From Holophagaceae bacterium (lineage in GTDB: Bacteria > Acidobacteriota > Holophagae > Holophagales > Holophagaceae): a stretch of 63,984 bases of DNA. The stretch covers positions 1 through 63,984 of the forward strand of contig JANXPB010000165.1 of assembly GCA_025357545.1 (NCBI GenBank), in the 5' to 3' direction. Shown here piece by piece: positions 1 through 8,575 of the stretch; the first letter of the stretch is position 1, and every line of letters starts with the position of its first letter. The notes beneath the pieces were generated by a model. It saw only the letters and a program-made list of their open reading frames with translations. It was not told the DNA's origin and did not search any database. Position numbers and translations under genes: made by a program.

Positions 1-534
1 CAACGAGCGTCCTTCTCGTAGATGGGCAGCCACTGAAGGCCGATATTGGACTTGCTCGAAAAGGAAAAGAGGAAGCGTCCATCCCGAGTCATGGGGTTGC
101 CGAGGCCCGCACCCCGGTAGAAGGCCTGTACCTGTTCTCGACCCTTCACGTCCCTGAAGTACGAATGACCCTACAGATCACGGACCACCGCATCCTGCCC
201 ATCGAGGCTGAACACCATCGTGTCACTGGCCGCCCAGGGCCAATCCCCTTGGATGCCCGCTTCCGAGTCCAAGCGCAGGGTTGCGCCCGGAGTTCCCAGG
301 AGGAAACCAGAACCAGCCTCGATGTCCTTCAAAAAAGGAAAGACCGGAATCACCCCCGCCGTATGGGAATGTTCACCCGTCCATCGCGGCGTCAGACCCG
401 CCGCAGGCCGGTTCTTGGGGGCGGTTCAGATCGAATCGAAGCACCACATGGTCCCGCCTGGGCTTTTTCCAACCCTGGTGGGGCCAAAGCGGGGCTCCCA
501 GGAGCAGCGCGGCGAAGATCGGAGTGAACCTCAC
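1..534 (-). pseudogene. Broken exported WD40/TolB-like protein gene, truncated by window edge
   Basis: A GTG at 534-532 overlaps the TGA stop of the upstream hydrolase gene as GTGA and opens with a signal-peptide-like stretch (VRFTPIFAALLLGAPLWP). That frame stops at 375-373. Reading continues plausibly in another frame, with beta-propeller-like text such as AASDTMVFSLDGQDAVV, but hits a TAG at 173-171. Past it the same frame runs open to base 3 (GNPMTRDGRFLFSFSS). So at least one frameshift between about 430 and 375 and one nonsense codon interrupt what looks like one exported protein with TolB-like repeats. The repeat assignment is by eye only. Sequencing error cannot be excluded for the frameshift, and the true 3' end lies outside the window. 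Confidence 0.45.
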
Positions 535-1385
535 ACCGCCACCGGACTCACCACGTATCTCCCTTTGGCGTCTTGGCTCACGGTGCCGCTAGGAATGTCG
601 GGATCATGCTCGAAGACCAGCACGGTGTCGGTGCCGCTGACCTCAGAAAGCAGCTGTTGGCGTACATCCACACAAGTGACCACGTCCAGGTCATAGCCCA
701 TGACCCAGGCGGGCTGGATGTGGCGGGCGGTGGGGATGAGGTCCGCGATGTACATGAGTTTCCGCCCGCCGCCTTCGATCACCACCGCTTGCAAGCCCTC
801 GATGTGGCCCGGCACCATCCGGACCGAGATGCCCGGCAGGATTTCCGCGTCGCCATCTACGGTGTCCAGCAAGCCCGCAGCCACCAAGGGCTCCCAGTTC
901 TTCGCAAGGTAACTGGCCTTGACGCGGAGATGCGGGTGTTGGGCGTCTTCAAGATCTTTTTTCTGAACGATGTAGCGCGCATTGGGAAAGCTCGGCACCA
1001 GTTCGCCCCTCTCGTTGAAGCGGGTGCTGCCGCCGGCATGATCGAAATGCAAGTGCGTGAGCAGCGCCATCGTGATGTCTTCGGGCTTCGCGCCGTGCTT
1101 GGCGAGCTGCGCGTCAAGCACGCCGCGCCCCTCGAACTTGAAGCGGGCCATGAAGTCGTCGGGTTCCTTGTCGCCGTTGCCGTTGTCCACCAGGATCACG
1201 TGCTGCGCGCCGCCCACCTCGCCGCGGATGAGCAGACAGTTGGTCGCCATGAGGATCATATTGTCCTCGTCCGCCGGGTAGATCTTGTTCCAGACGACCT
1301 TGGGCACCGTCCCGAACATGGCCCCGCCATCCAGCCGGAACGTGCCACCGCTGATGATCTGAACGTCCCAGGGACCAACCTTCAT
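531..1385 (-). CDS. Metallo-beta-lactamase-fold hydrolase
   Basis: A 284-residue MBL-fold protein. The metal site motif THLHFDHAGG (HxHxDH) is clear near residue 110, with a downstream His in MVPGHIEG and the Asp in MYIADLIP completing a dinuclear zinc site. The overall layout, including a preceding VDNGNGDKEPDD segment, resembles lactonase or quorum-quenching-like and alkylsulfatase-related MBL hydrolases. The substrate cannot be assigned. I chose the ATG at 1385 (MKVGPWDV), which has GGAG about nine bases upstream. The reading frame runs open 49 codons further upstream, but those residues look non-coding. The stop overlaps the GTG of the disrupted downstream gene, so the two were probably translationally coupled. 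Confidence 0.85.
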   Translation of the reverse strand: MKVGPWDVQIISGGTFRLDGGAMFGTVPKVVWNKIYPADEDNMILMATNCLLIRGEVGGAQHVILVDNGNGDKEPDDFMARFKFEGRGVLDAQLAKHGAKPEDITMALLTHLHFDHAGGSTRFNERGELVPSFPNARYIVQKKDLEDAQHPHLRVKASYLAKNWEPLVAAGLLDTVDGDAEILPGISVRMVPGHIEGLQAVVIEGGGRKLMYIADLIPTARHIQPAWVMGYDLDVVTCVDVRQQLLSEVSGTDTVLVFEHDPDIPSGTVSQDAKGRYVVSPVAV

Positions 1386-1555
1386 GCGAACTCCATCCGG
1401 CAACGAAGGCACAGCCGACGCCATTCCAGTTTCGCGCAGCCCATGGCCCGAGGCAAACGGCAACGCCCTTCTGGTGGCCCAAGGGAAATTTTCAATGCGG
1501 TACTGCCACCGAGTCAGGAAAAATCCGAGCATGGGGTCTCACTTCAAGGAGACTC

Positions 1556-2062
1556 ATGCGATACGCCGCCCTTCCCCTGTTCGCCCTGTGCCTGCCGGCC
1601 ATGGCTCAAACGCACCTGGGTGTTCCTGCCGGCAACATTGTCCAGTTGTTCTTCAAGCAGTCTCCAACGGATAGCGCGGGAAATCGCAGCCAGATGGTGC
1701 AGATCAGCAACGATGGCACCACCGGATCACTTTTCACCATCCCTTCTGGCAAAGCTCTGGTGATCACTGACATCACCATGCACTCCGCCGTTCCCTATTA
1801 CTACACCGGCACCAACTTGAACGGTAGGCTCAGCCTTTACTGGGTCATCAACCACGCCCCATCGGCGGGCGAGCTTTATTCCGAGACCTTCCGGGCCTCC
1901 GGAGCGAGTACCTATGTCACCTTGAACCGCAGTTTTACTGGGGGAAGGATCTTCGCTTCGAGCACCATCACAACCCCTGGGTTCTATGTCGACACACCTT
2001 GGGATCCCTATGCTTACTTCACCACCGTAACGGCCACCGGCTACTTGGTGTCCTACCCTTGA
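1556..2062 (+). CDS. Secreted protein of unknown function
   Basis: A 168-residue protein opening with a clear signal peptide (MRYAALPLFALCLPAMAQ, cleavage probably after AMA). The mature part is rich in Thr, Ser, Tyr and Gly with alternating hydrophobic residues (GKALVITDITMHS, STYVTLNRSFTGGRIFASS), suggesting an all-beta extracellular or periplasmic domain. No Cys is seen. An AAGGAG sits six bases before the ATG, which settles the start. It is monocistronic: a hydrolase gene diverges upstream and a strong hairpin follows the stop. I do not recognise the family. Confidence 0.75.
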   Translation: MRYAALPLFALCLPAMAQTHLGVPAGNIVQLFFKQSPTDSAGNRSQMVQISNDGTTGSLFTIPSGKALVITDITMHSAVPYYYTGTNLNGRLSLYWVINHAPSAGELYSETFRASGASTYVTLNRSFTGGRIFASSTITTPGFYVDTPWDPYAYFTTVTATGYLVSYP

Positions 2063-2076
2063 GGTAGTCCAAATCT

Positions 2077-2126
2077 AAGCAGAAGGTCCGCAAAGCATCC
2101 GGCTTCGCGGCGCTTCTGCTTTTATT
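2077..2126. terminator. Intrinsic terminator between convergent genes
   Basis: AGCAGAAG (2078-2085) pairs with CTTCTGCT (2113-2120), extended by CCGC/GCGG inside the stem, and is followed by TTTTATTT. It lies between the secreted-protein gene and the slipin gene, which converge here. The T-rich tail fits termination of the plus-strand gene. Confidence 0.75.
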
Positions 2127-2144
2127 TCGTGGCCCTTCGCGGGC

Positions 2145-2921
2145 TTATTTCTTTCCTGCGAAATTCTCGAAGGCCTTCATAAGTTCCATCGGCAGGGGGA
2201 AGACGATAGTGCTGTTCTTCTCTACAGCGATTTCCGTGAGCGTCTGCAGGTAGCGCATCTGGATGGCGGTGGGGTTCTCGCTGAGTTTGTTGGCGGCATC
2301 CAGCAGCTGCTGGCTGGCCATGAGCTCGCCCTCGGCGGCGATGATCTTCGCCCGCTTCTCCCGTTCGGCTTCTGCTTGCTTGCCCATGGCACGCTGGATC
2401 TGTTCCGGCAGATCCACGCTCTTAAGTTCCACGGCGGTGACTTCCACCCCCCAGGGCTCGGTGGCGGAATCGATGATTTCGCGCAGCCGCAAGCTGAGTT
2501 TCTCGCGGTCCGCCAGCAGTTCATCGAGGGTGACCTCGCCCAGGACCGAACGCAGCGTGGTCTGGGAAATCTGGCTGGTGGCCCACTGGTAGTTCTCCAC
2601 GCCGATCACGGCCTGCATGGGGTTCACCACCTTGGAATAAACCACCGCTGAGACCTTGAGCGTGACGTTGTCGCGGGTGATGACATCCTGGCTCGGCACA
2701 TCCAGCACCACCGTCCGCAGAGAGATGACCACCGCTTTGTCGATGGGCCGAAAGATAAAGATCAGCCCAGGCCCCTTGGGCTGGGGCAGCACCTTGCCCA
2801 GCCGGAACACCACCGCGCGCTCGTATTCATTGACTACACGCAGGCAGCTCATGAGCCAGATGAATCCAAAGAAAATCAGGGGGGCTGTGCAGCCCATCCC
2901 ACCGACCAGCAGACCGTTCAT
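2145..2921 (-). CDS. Slipin (SPFH/stomatin/prohibitin-family membrane protein)
   Basis: A 258-residue protein with one N-terminal transmembrane segment (about residues 12-30), then the stomatin signature region ([17 protein letters not shown]) and an SPFH domain. After that comes a charged coiled coil ([20 protein letters not shown]) and a conserved tail ([14 protein letters not shown]). Length and order match bacterial slipins, which form oligomeric membrane scaffolds often linked to NfeD-type proteases. No nfeD partner is adjacent here. It lies 81 bases downstream of a co-directional MBL hydrolase gene. The ATG is preceded by CCGGAG. The role is inferred from the family only. Confidence 0.92.
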   Translation of the reverse strand: MNGLLVGGMGCTAPLIFFGFIWLMSCLRVVNEYERAVVFRLGKVLPQPKGPGLIFIFRPIDKAVVISLRTVVLDVPSQDVITRDNVTLKVSAVVYSKVVNPMQAVIGVENYQWATSQISQTTLRSVLGEVTLDELLADREKLSLRLREIIDSATEPWGVEVTAVELKSVDLPEQIQRAMGKQAEAEREKRAKIIAAEGELMASQQLLDAANKLSENPTAIQMRYLQTLTEIAVEKNSTIVFPLPMELMKAFENFAGKK

Positions 2922-3002
2922 GGGGCACTCCGGGGAAGAGAAGGCAGTTTCGCACGAAGTTGCTGGATCCCAGCGGTCGCCGCTTTCGGGAACCTGAGAA
3001 GA

Positions 3003-3638
3003 CTACCGCCGTTGCACGAAAGGATTGTTTGTGGCCTCGGTCCCGATGGTCGTGGCCGGGCCATGGCCGGGAATCACCAGGGCAGCGCCATCCAAGGTAT
3101 AAAGCTGGGCTTGAATGCTCTGCTCCAGTTGGTCGAAATCGCCACCCCAGAGATCCGTGCGGCCCACGCCACCCCGGAATAAGGTGTCGCCCGCCAGGAC
3201 GAGCTTTCCCTCCTCGAATTCACCGTGGAAGCAGCAGGAACCCGGTGTATGGCCAGGGGTGTGCAGCGTGGCCATGCCCGCAAAAATATCCTGCGCATGG
3301 AGTTCCCGCATCTCAGGTTTTGGGAGCGCGTCGAAGCCGAACCCGGCCGTCTGCATCTCCAGGTTCTCGATGAGGAAATCATCCCCGGGATGCAGGTAGG
3401 CCGGACATTGCCAAAGATCCTGCAACTCCTTCGTGGCGCCCACATGGTCGAAGTGGGCGTGGGTGTGCAGCAGAGCCTCCACCTTGAATCCCGCCTTTGC
3501 GACGCGGGCGAAGATCTTGGCGCCATCTCCACCGGGGTCCACCACGATTCCAGTGCCCTTTCCGGCATCCCACAACAGGCTGCAATTGCATCCCAGGGGG
3601 CCCACGGGAAAGGACTCGAGTTTCAGCATCCACTCCAC
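3003..3638 (-). CDS. Glyoxalase II-like MBL-fold hydrolase
   Basis: A 211-residue single-domain MBL protein. It carries HTHAHFDHVG (metal ligands), TPGHTPGSCCFH, LAGDTLFRGGVGRTDLWGG and the C-terminal PGHGPATTIGTE. This combination is typical of the short GloB-like or YcbL-like hydroxyacylglutathione hydrolase relatives, which lack the long C-terminal substrate-binding domain of classical glyoxalase II. It probably acts on a thioester or glutathione-related substrate in the cytoplasm. It is the upstream member of a co-directional pair with the slipin gene. The exact substrate is unknown. Confidence 0.88.
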   Translation of the reverse strand: MEWMLKLESFPVGPLGCNCSLLWDAGKGTGIVVDPGGDGAKIFARVAKAGFKVEALLHTHAHFDHVGATKELQDLWQCPAYLHPGDDFLIENLEMQTAGFGFDALPKPEMRELHAQDIFAGMATLHTPGHTPGSCCFHGEFEEGKLVLAGDTLFRGGVGRTDLWGGDFDQLEQSIQAQLYTLDGAALVIPGHGPATTIGTEATNNPFVQRR

Positions 3639-3753
3639 AATAGACTGCTTGCCGTGCGGTTGAGACAGTCAGAGGGAACGCAATCCTGATTCGCCGGACT
3701 TTCCTTGAGGCAACCTGACCTTAGCCCTAAGGTCATGGGAACCGGAGGCAACT

Positions 3754-4413
3754 TTGAGGAACCCGATCCAACCGGAACCCATGCGCGGCCCGGTCCTGAG
3801 CCGCTGGGACTTGCTGCCCCTCCTGGGCGCCGTGGGCCTGCTCCTGCTCTGCCAACGCCTTTGGGCCCGCCTGCCTGATTCTCTCCCCACCCACTTTGGG
3901 TCGGATGGCCGGCCCAATGCCTGGACCCCCAAAGCAGCAGCCCCTTGGCTGATGTTGGGCATCCCCTTGGCAGTCTGGGTCCTGCTGCTGGTGATCGGCA
4001 CTTGGGCGACGCCTCCAGACCCGGAGCGAGTCGCGGTGCAGCGGCGCATCATGGCCCCCATGCGCGCCCTCACGGTGCTGGGTCTGTTTGCGCTCCTGAG
4101 TTCGATCGTGCTGATTCCGGTTCTTGGGCTCTGGGTGTTCTGGCCCACCTTGGGCGCTTTTCTCGGGCTGCTATTCGTGGGCCTGGGCCTGTTGGTTCGG
4201 CTGGGCTACCTCCATGCCCCTGAAGATGAGCGCCGGCTTTGGCGATGGGGGATGTTCTATGTGAACCCCGAAGACCCGAGGCTCTGGGTGCCCAAGCGAT
4301 TCGGTATAGGTTGGACCTTGAATTTCGCCCGTCCTTGGGCCTGGATCGTCATGGGGTTGCTGACCCTCCTTCCACTTTTTCTATGGGTCTTCATCTGGCT
4401 TTCGGAGCGCTAG
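3754..4413 (+). CDS. DUF1648/DUF5808-type integral membrane protein
   Basis: A 219-residue protein with about five hydrophobic segments. The N-terminal part has the DUF1648 hallmark LPTHFGSDGRPNAWTPK after the first helix. The later segment FYVNPEDPRLWVPKRFGIG resembles DUF5808, a domain often paired with DUF1648 in SdpI-like membrane proteins. Function is unknown; SdpI relatives are immunity or signalling membrane proteins. The start is a TTG at 3754 because a GGAGG sits five bases upstream. The in-frame ATG at 3781 has only a weak GGAA. A small membrane protein gene follows 36 bases later. Confidence 0.75.
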   Translation: MRNPIQPEPMRGPVLSRWDLLPLLGAVGLLLLCQRLWARLPDSLPTHFGSDGRPNAWTPKAAAPWLMLGIPLAVWVLLLVIGTWATPPDPERVAVQRRIMAPMRALTVLGLFALLSSIVLIPVLGLWVFWPTLGAFLGLLFVGLGLLVRLGYLHAPEDERRLWRWGMFYVNPEDPRLWVPKRFGIGWTLNFARPWAWIVMGLLTLLPLFLWVFIWLSER

Positions 4414-4449
4414 AATCGCACCAGTCCCTTGGGCCCTTGGGAGTCCGCC

Positions 4450-4644
4450 ATGCCGATAGCGCCGCGCTTTCCAATTGCCGTGCTGCAGGAAGGTCCCAAC
4501 GATTCCGGCGGGGAGACCACCCAGAAGACCAGCAACTACCGGCAGCATATGGGCGATTTCTCCAATTCGAATTGGGGCCTGATCGTGATGGGGGGCTTCG
4601 CGCTCTTCCTGCTGATCATGATCCGGCGGGCCTTCAAACGTTAG
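4450..4644 (+). CDS. Small single-pass membrane protein, hypothetical
   Basis: A 64-residue protein with a polar N-terminal half and one C-terminal transmembrane helix (GLIVMGGFALFLLIMI) ending in RRAFKR, so the basic end is probably cytoplasmic. The ATG at 4450 has GGGAG seven bases upstream; an in-frame TTG at 4429 is less well placed. It sits between the DUF1648-type gene and uvrC, all on the plus strand with short gaps. I do not recognise the family. Confidence 0.6.
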   Translation: MPIAPRFPIAVLQEGPNDSGGETTQKTSNYRQHMGDFSNSNWGLIVMGGFALFLLIMIRRAFKR

Positions 4645-4660
4645 GCGCTAGACTCGAAGG

Positions 4661-6484
4661 GTGGCGCCCCGAACGAACCTCGACAAGAGCCCCTTGCTCC
4701 AACGGAAGCTCCCGGATCTGCCCACGCAGCCGGGCTGCTACCTGTACCGCGACGCGGAGCAGAACCTGCTCTACATCGGCAAGGCCAAGGTGCTGCGCCA
4801 CCGCGTGAAGTCCTACTTCACAGCTTCCCCCAAGGACGCCAAGACCCGGCGCCTGGTGGCCCGCATCTGGGATCTGGAATTCATCGTCTGCGAGACCGAG
4901 CTGGAAGCCCTGGTGCTGGAAAACAACCTCATCAAGGAGCATCGCCCGCCCTTCAACATCCTGCTGCGGGATGACAAGAGCTACCCCTACGTGAAGCTCA
5001 CCCGGGAACCCTTCCCCAAGGTCTATGTCACCCGGAAGATCCGCAAGGACAAAGCGCTGTACTTCGGCCCCTTCTTTCCCGCCAGCACCGCCTACCGCAC
5101 CGCAGAGCTGGTGTACCGCTTCTTCCAGATCCGCGACTGCGACATCGACATCGATGGCAAGCGCGGCCGGGCCTGCCTGAAATACCAACTCAACCGCTGC
5201 ACGGCCCCCTGCATCGGCGCCGTGTCCCAGGATGACTACGCCGAGCAGGCCAGGGAAGCGAAGCTGTTCCTGGAAGGCAAGCGCGATGAATTGAAGGCGA
5301 GGCTGGAAGCCGCCATGTGGAAGGCGGCGGAGGTTTCGGCCTTCGAGTTGGCGGCCCAGCACCGGGATGCCCTGCAACAGCTGGACGCCTGGTTCACGCG
5401 GCAGAAAGCAGCCACTGCGGACCAGGAGGACACGGACTTGTATGGCTCGGCGGTGCTCGATGGCCGCGCTTGCGTGCACCGGCTGGTCATGCGCGAAGGG
5501 CGCATGGTGAACCGGCACGAGTACATCCTGGACGAAATCGAAACCTTTGATGGCGCGGTGCTGGCCGAAGTGCTCCAGAGAGTCTACTCCACCGATCCTG
5601 TGCCGGGCCGCATCCTGGTGGAGGTCATGCCGGAGCATGCTGAGCTGCTACGGGACTGGCTGGGGGGCCTGAGGGGCACCAAGCCGGTGCTGCATGTGCC
5701 GAAAAAGGGAGAAAAAGTTGATCTATTGTCCATGGCTCAGGAAAATGCGCGCCTAGCTTTGGAGCGGAAATTTGAACCGGCGCGGCTCAATGAAGCCGTC
5801 CTGGAAGGGCTCCAGGCCTTTCTGGGGCTCTCCCACGTGCCCCGCCGCGTGGAGTGCTTTGATATCAGCCATGGCCAGGGCCGGGAGGTCGTGGCCAGTT
5901 GCGTGGTGTTCAGCGACGGTATCCCGGACAAGGCACGCTATCGCCGCTTCAAGATGACCCAGGAGCAGAATGACGATTTCGCCAACATGTTCGAGGCGGT
6001 CACCCGGCGCTACAAACGGATGAAGGACGAGGGCCAGGAATTCCCGAACCTGGTGCTCATCGACGGAGGCCTGGGGCAGCTCCACGCGGCCGAAGCCGCG
6101 CTGAGGGAACTGGGCCTGGATCACCTAGAATTGGCCAGCCTCGCCAAGAAGGAGGAACTGGTCTACCGCCCCGGACGGAGCGAGCCCTTGCGAATTCCCA
6201 AATCATCGCCTGTGGTGCAGTTGCTCCAGCGCATCCGCGATGAGGCCCACCGCTTTGCCATCACCTACCATCGCAACCTTCGGGCCAAGCGCACCATCCA
6301 AACCGAACTGACCCAAATTCCCGGCATTGGGCCTGCAACCGCCAAAAAAATGCTGCAATCGTTCGGCAGCATCCTGATGGTCCGGGAGGCGCAGGAGGTG
6401 GATCTCCGCGAGGCCATCGGCCCCGGCGCCACCGCCAAGGTGGTGGCCTGGAGGACAGCCAAGGGCGCGCCGCCCGACAGTTGA
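4661..6484 (+). CDS. uvrC: UvrABC system endonuclease subunit UvrC
   Basis: A 607-residue protein matching the usual UvrC length of about 610. An N-terminal GIY-YIG nuclease (QPGCYLYRD, LLYIGKAK) makes the 3' incision. The Cys-containing linker GRACLKYQLNRCTAPCIGAV, a UVR region near residues 200-235 and the C-terminal RNase H-like 5' nuclease (FDISHGQG with its Asp) follow. The protein ends in a helix-hairpin-helix pair (IPGIGPATAKKML). It acts in nucleotide excision repair with UvrA and UvrB, neither of which is in this window. The start is GTG at 4661, with only GAAGG directly abutting it. The stop abuts the stop of the convergent Sel1 gene. Confidence 0.97.
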   Translation: MAPRTNLDKSPLLQRKLPDLPTQPGCYLYRDAEQNLLYIGKAKVLRHRVKSYFTASPKDAKTRRLVARIWDLEFIVCETELEALVLENNLIKEHRPPFNILLRDDKSYPYVKLTREPFPKVYVTRKIRKDKALYFGPFFPASTAYRTAELVYRFFQIRDCDIDIDGKRGRACLKYQLNRCTAPCIGAVSQDDYAEQAREAKLFLEGKRDELKARLEAAMWKAAEVSAFELAAQHRDALQQLDAWFTRQKAATADQEDTDLYGSAVLDGRACVHRLVMREGRMVNRHEYILDEIETFDGAVLAEVLQRVYSTDPVPGRILVEVMPEHAELLRDWLGGLRGTKPVLHVPKKGEKVDLLSMAQENARLALERKFEPARLNEAVLEGLQAFLGLSHVPRRVECFDISHGQGREVVASCVVFSDGIPDKARYRRFKMTQEQNDDFANMFEAVTRRYKRMKDEGQEFPNLVLIDGGLGQLHAAEAALRELGLDHLELASLAKKEELVYRPGRSEPLRIPKSSPVVQLLQRIRDEAHRFAITYHRNLRAKRTIQTELTQIPGIGPATAKKMLQSFGSILMVREAQEVDLREAIGPGATAKVVAWRTAKGAPPDS

Positions 6485-8503
6485 TCAGCGCAGCCCGGTT
6501 TCCATCTGCCGGAGGTCGCTTTTCGCCTTATCATTGCCGGCGGCGGCGGCTTTGCGCATCCAACGGAGGCCCTCAGCCTTGTTCTGCGGAACATTAAGAC
6601 CGTAGAAGAAACTGACGCCCAGCATGTGCATGGATTTGCCATCGCCAGCCTTGGCTTTGGCCAAAGTGCCCTGCATATCCGGCGGCACCGACAGGCTCGG
6701 TTCTGCCAGAGCGCTCTCAGTTTTGGGAACAGGACGGCGCGGGTTTGAGGAAGTGCGGGAAAAGGCGAAATAACCCCCGATTCCACCCAGTACCAGTACC
6801 CCTAGGGCGACCGGAATCCAGACCTTCGAAGAGCTTGTGGTTGGCTTTTCCGAGAGCGGGTTGGAAGTCTGGATTTCAATGGGGGCTGGACGAGAAACTG
6901 TGTTCGAAGCAAGGACCGGTGGCCTGGGTCGCAGTGGATCTTTCCGGTCCGGGTAACCGGGCACTGAAGGGGCGGGCACGGGTACGATGGGTTGGACCCT
7001 CGCCTCGGGAGCCCGGGCGGGCCCTTTGGCAGTCGGCTTTGGGGACTGCATGGGTGAGCTGGGCGCTAAGGCGGGCGCCGTGACCTTGGGTGCAGGAACT
7101 GGAAGCTTCACTGGCACCGTGGGTCCCGCTTCAGGCAGGGCCGGCATCAACATCGTGGGCGGGGTGATGGCCATGCCCGCGGATAGGTTTACGGTGGCAT
7201 CCGTGTCGGGCGGGGAGGCCGCAGGGGCTTCCTTGCCCATCATCAGCGGTGAGCCCGCATCCATGACCGGAACCTCTGGTGGCACCGGCGCCAATAGGGA
7301 ATCAGAGGCAGCCGAAAGGCTGGTGGCCTCGATGGCCTTGGAAACAAGGCTTTCGGACATCAGCTGGGTGGAACCTGGGGGTGGGCCCTCTTGGGTGCCT
7401 GGAAGGTGCAAGGGGACTTGGCCCTGGCGAGTCAGATAGGCCGAGGCTTCCTCTTGGGGCACCGCCATGAACTCGGTTTTCCCGGCGGCTTCCAGCACCG
7501 GCATCACCATGGTCTTTTCCATGGGCTCCACGGGCTCGACGTGAATGATGGTCGTGGCTTCCTGAGCCATGGTGGCGGCGGGAGCGGGGGCTTCCATGAT
7601 CGGCATCACCATGGTCTTTTCCATGGGTTCCATGGGCTCGACCTGGATGATGGTGGTGGCTTCCTGGGCCAGGGTGACGGCGGGAGCGGGGGCTTCCATC
7701 ACCGGCATCACCATGGTGGCCCTCATGGCGTTCGGGAGCTCATCCAACTCGTGCATATCGGGGAGGATCAGTGTCTCTTCTTCAGCTTCCGCGTCACTGT
7801 CCAAAGCGCCCGGAGCGGAAGTGGGCCCAGGCGGGGGCAGAAAGCTTGAGGGCATAGGCGGATGGGAGAAGGTCGCATCCATCGAGTCGCTGGGATCCAC
7901 GGGGGCCGGAGGAGGTTCAAGCGGTCGGTGAAGCTTTAGCGTGCGATCGGTGTGCCCGCCCGAGGGGGGCGTAAAAAGGAGCGTGGTCTCTTCCCAGGAT
8001 GGAATGTCCGTGGCATCGGGCATCATCACGGAATGCTGGGCCGGAGCCACGTTCACTTGAGTGGCCTCGTTAATGACTTCCATGGCCGTCCTCAATTTAG
8101 GGCGCTGGAGTGGTTCGGAAGGCTCGGATCTGGGCCCTTCGATCCCAAGGGCCAGGGTGGGTTCCCCTAGAGAGAGTTGGTCCCGTTTGAGGCGCACCGT
8201 GGAATCGGCCGCAGGCTCGCTGACCTGCAAGGAAAGGGTGGGCTCTTCGTAAGCGAGTTCATCGCGTTTAAGCCGCATGGTGGAATCGGCCGCGGGTTCG
8301 CTTGCCCTCAAAGCGACCGTGGGTTCCTCCAGGGACAGGCCGTCCCGCTTCAGGCGAAGCGTGGAATCCGCCAAGGGTTGCCCGATATGAAGCGCCTGGG
8401 TGGGCTCCTCCTTTTCAAGGCCGAGGTCCTTCCGGGGCAGGCGGACGGTGCGATCCGCCCCAGTGGGCTTGCCGGGAGTGTCCTTGGAGGGTTTTTGAGC
8501 CAT
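6485..8503 (-). CDS. Repeat-rich, single-TM protein with C-terminal Sel1-like repeats
   Basis: A 672-residue protein in three parts. The N-terminal ~130 residues contain four copies of a ~27-residue repeat built around STxRLKRDxLxxEEPTxAL. The middle is Pro/Ala/Met/Thr-rich, with 34-residue repeats around TMVMPxMEAPAPA and QEATTII. Near residue 570 there is one transmembrane helix (VWIPVALGVLVLGGIGGYFAF). The C-terminus after it carries Sel1/TPR-like text (HMLGVSFFYGLNVPQNKAEG, LRWMRKAAAAGNDKA). The long N-terminal region is therefore likely cytoplasmic and the Sel1 part extracytoplasmic. Its many Thr-centred motifs (DRTVRL, DRTLKL, EETLIL, KTMVM) look like phospho-acceptor or FHA-binding sites, which is inference. 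Function unknown. Confidence 0.75.
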   Translation of the reverse strand: MAQKPSKDTPGKPTGADRTVRLPRKDLGLEKEEPTQALHIGQPLADSTLRLKRDGLSLEEPTVALRASEPAADSTMRLKRDELAYEEPTLSLQVSEPAADSTVRLKRDQLSLGEPTLALGIEGPRSEPSEPLQRPKLRTAMEVINEATQVNVAPAQHSVMMPDATDIPSWEETTLLFTPPSGGHTDRTLKLHRPLEPPPAPVDPSDSMDATFSHPPMPSSFLPPPGPTSAPGALDSDAEAEEETLILPDMHELDELPNAMRATMVMPVMEAPAPAVTLAQEATTIIQVEPMEPMEKTMVMPIMEAPAPAATMAQEATTIIHVEPVEPMEKTMVMPVLEAAGKTEFMAVPQEEASAYLTRQGQVPLHLPGTQEGPPPGSTQLMSESLVSKAIEATSLSAASDSLLAPVPPEVPVMDAGSPLMMGKEAPAASPPDTDATVNLSAGMAITPPTMLMPALPEAGPTVPVKLPVPAPKVTAPALAPSSPMQSPKPTAKGPARAPEARVQPIVPVPAPSVPGYPDRKDPLRPRPPVLASNTVSRPAPIEIQTSNPLSEKPTTSSSKVWIPVALGVLVLGGIGGYFAFSRTSSNPRRPVPKTESALAEPSLSVPPDMQGTLAKAKAGDGKSMHMLGVSFFYGLNVPQNKAEGLRWMRKAAAAGNDKAKSDLRQMETGLR
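7508..7711 (-). repeat. 102-bp tandem coding repeat, two copies
   Basis: Units at 7508-7609 and 7610-7711 encode 34-residue repeats that begin TMVMP(V/I)MEAPAPA and end VEPxEPMEK. A partial third TMVMPVLEA follows downstream in the protein. The period is an exact multiple of three, so copy-number change would stay in frame. Confidence 0.8.
8125..8458 (-). repeat. ~81-bp degenerate coding repeat, four copies
   Basis: It encodes four ~27-residue units of the form STxRLKRDxLxxEEPTxALxxxEP near the N-terminus of the Sel1-type protein. The first unit (DRTVRLPRKDLG) is the most divergent. Every unit carries two conserved Thr residues, one before xRL and one in EPT. Confidence 0.75.
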
Positions 8504-8575
8504 AGGTGCACGGGGAGTGAGAAGCCAGCATAACCCTGCGGACAGCCCTTGTCCTGTTCAAGGTCGGGAGACTGT

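Noticed and set aside
4634-5638. 334-codon frame antisense to uvrC
   Set aside because: UvrC is clearly encoded on the plus strand; the antisense product has the low-quality composition typical of GC-driven shadows.
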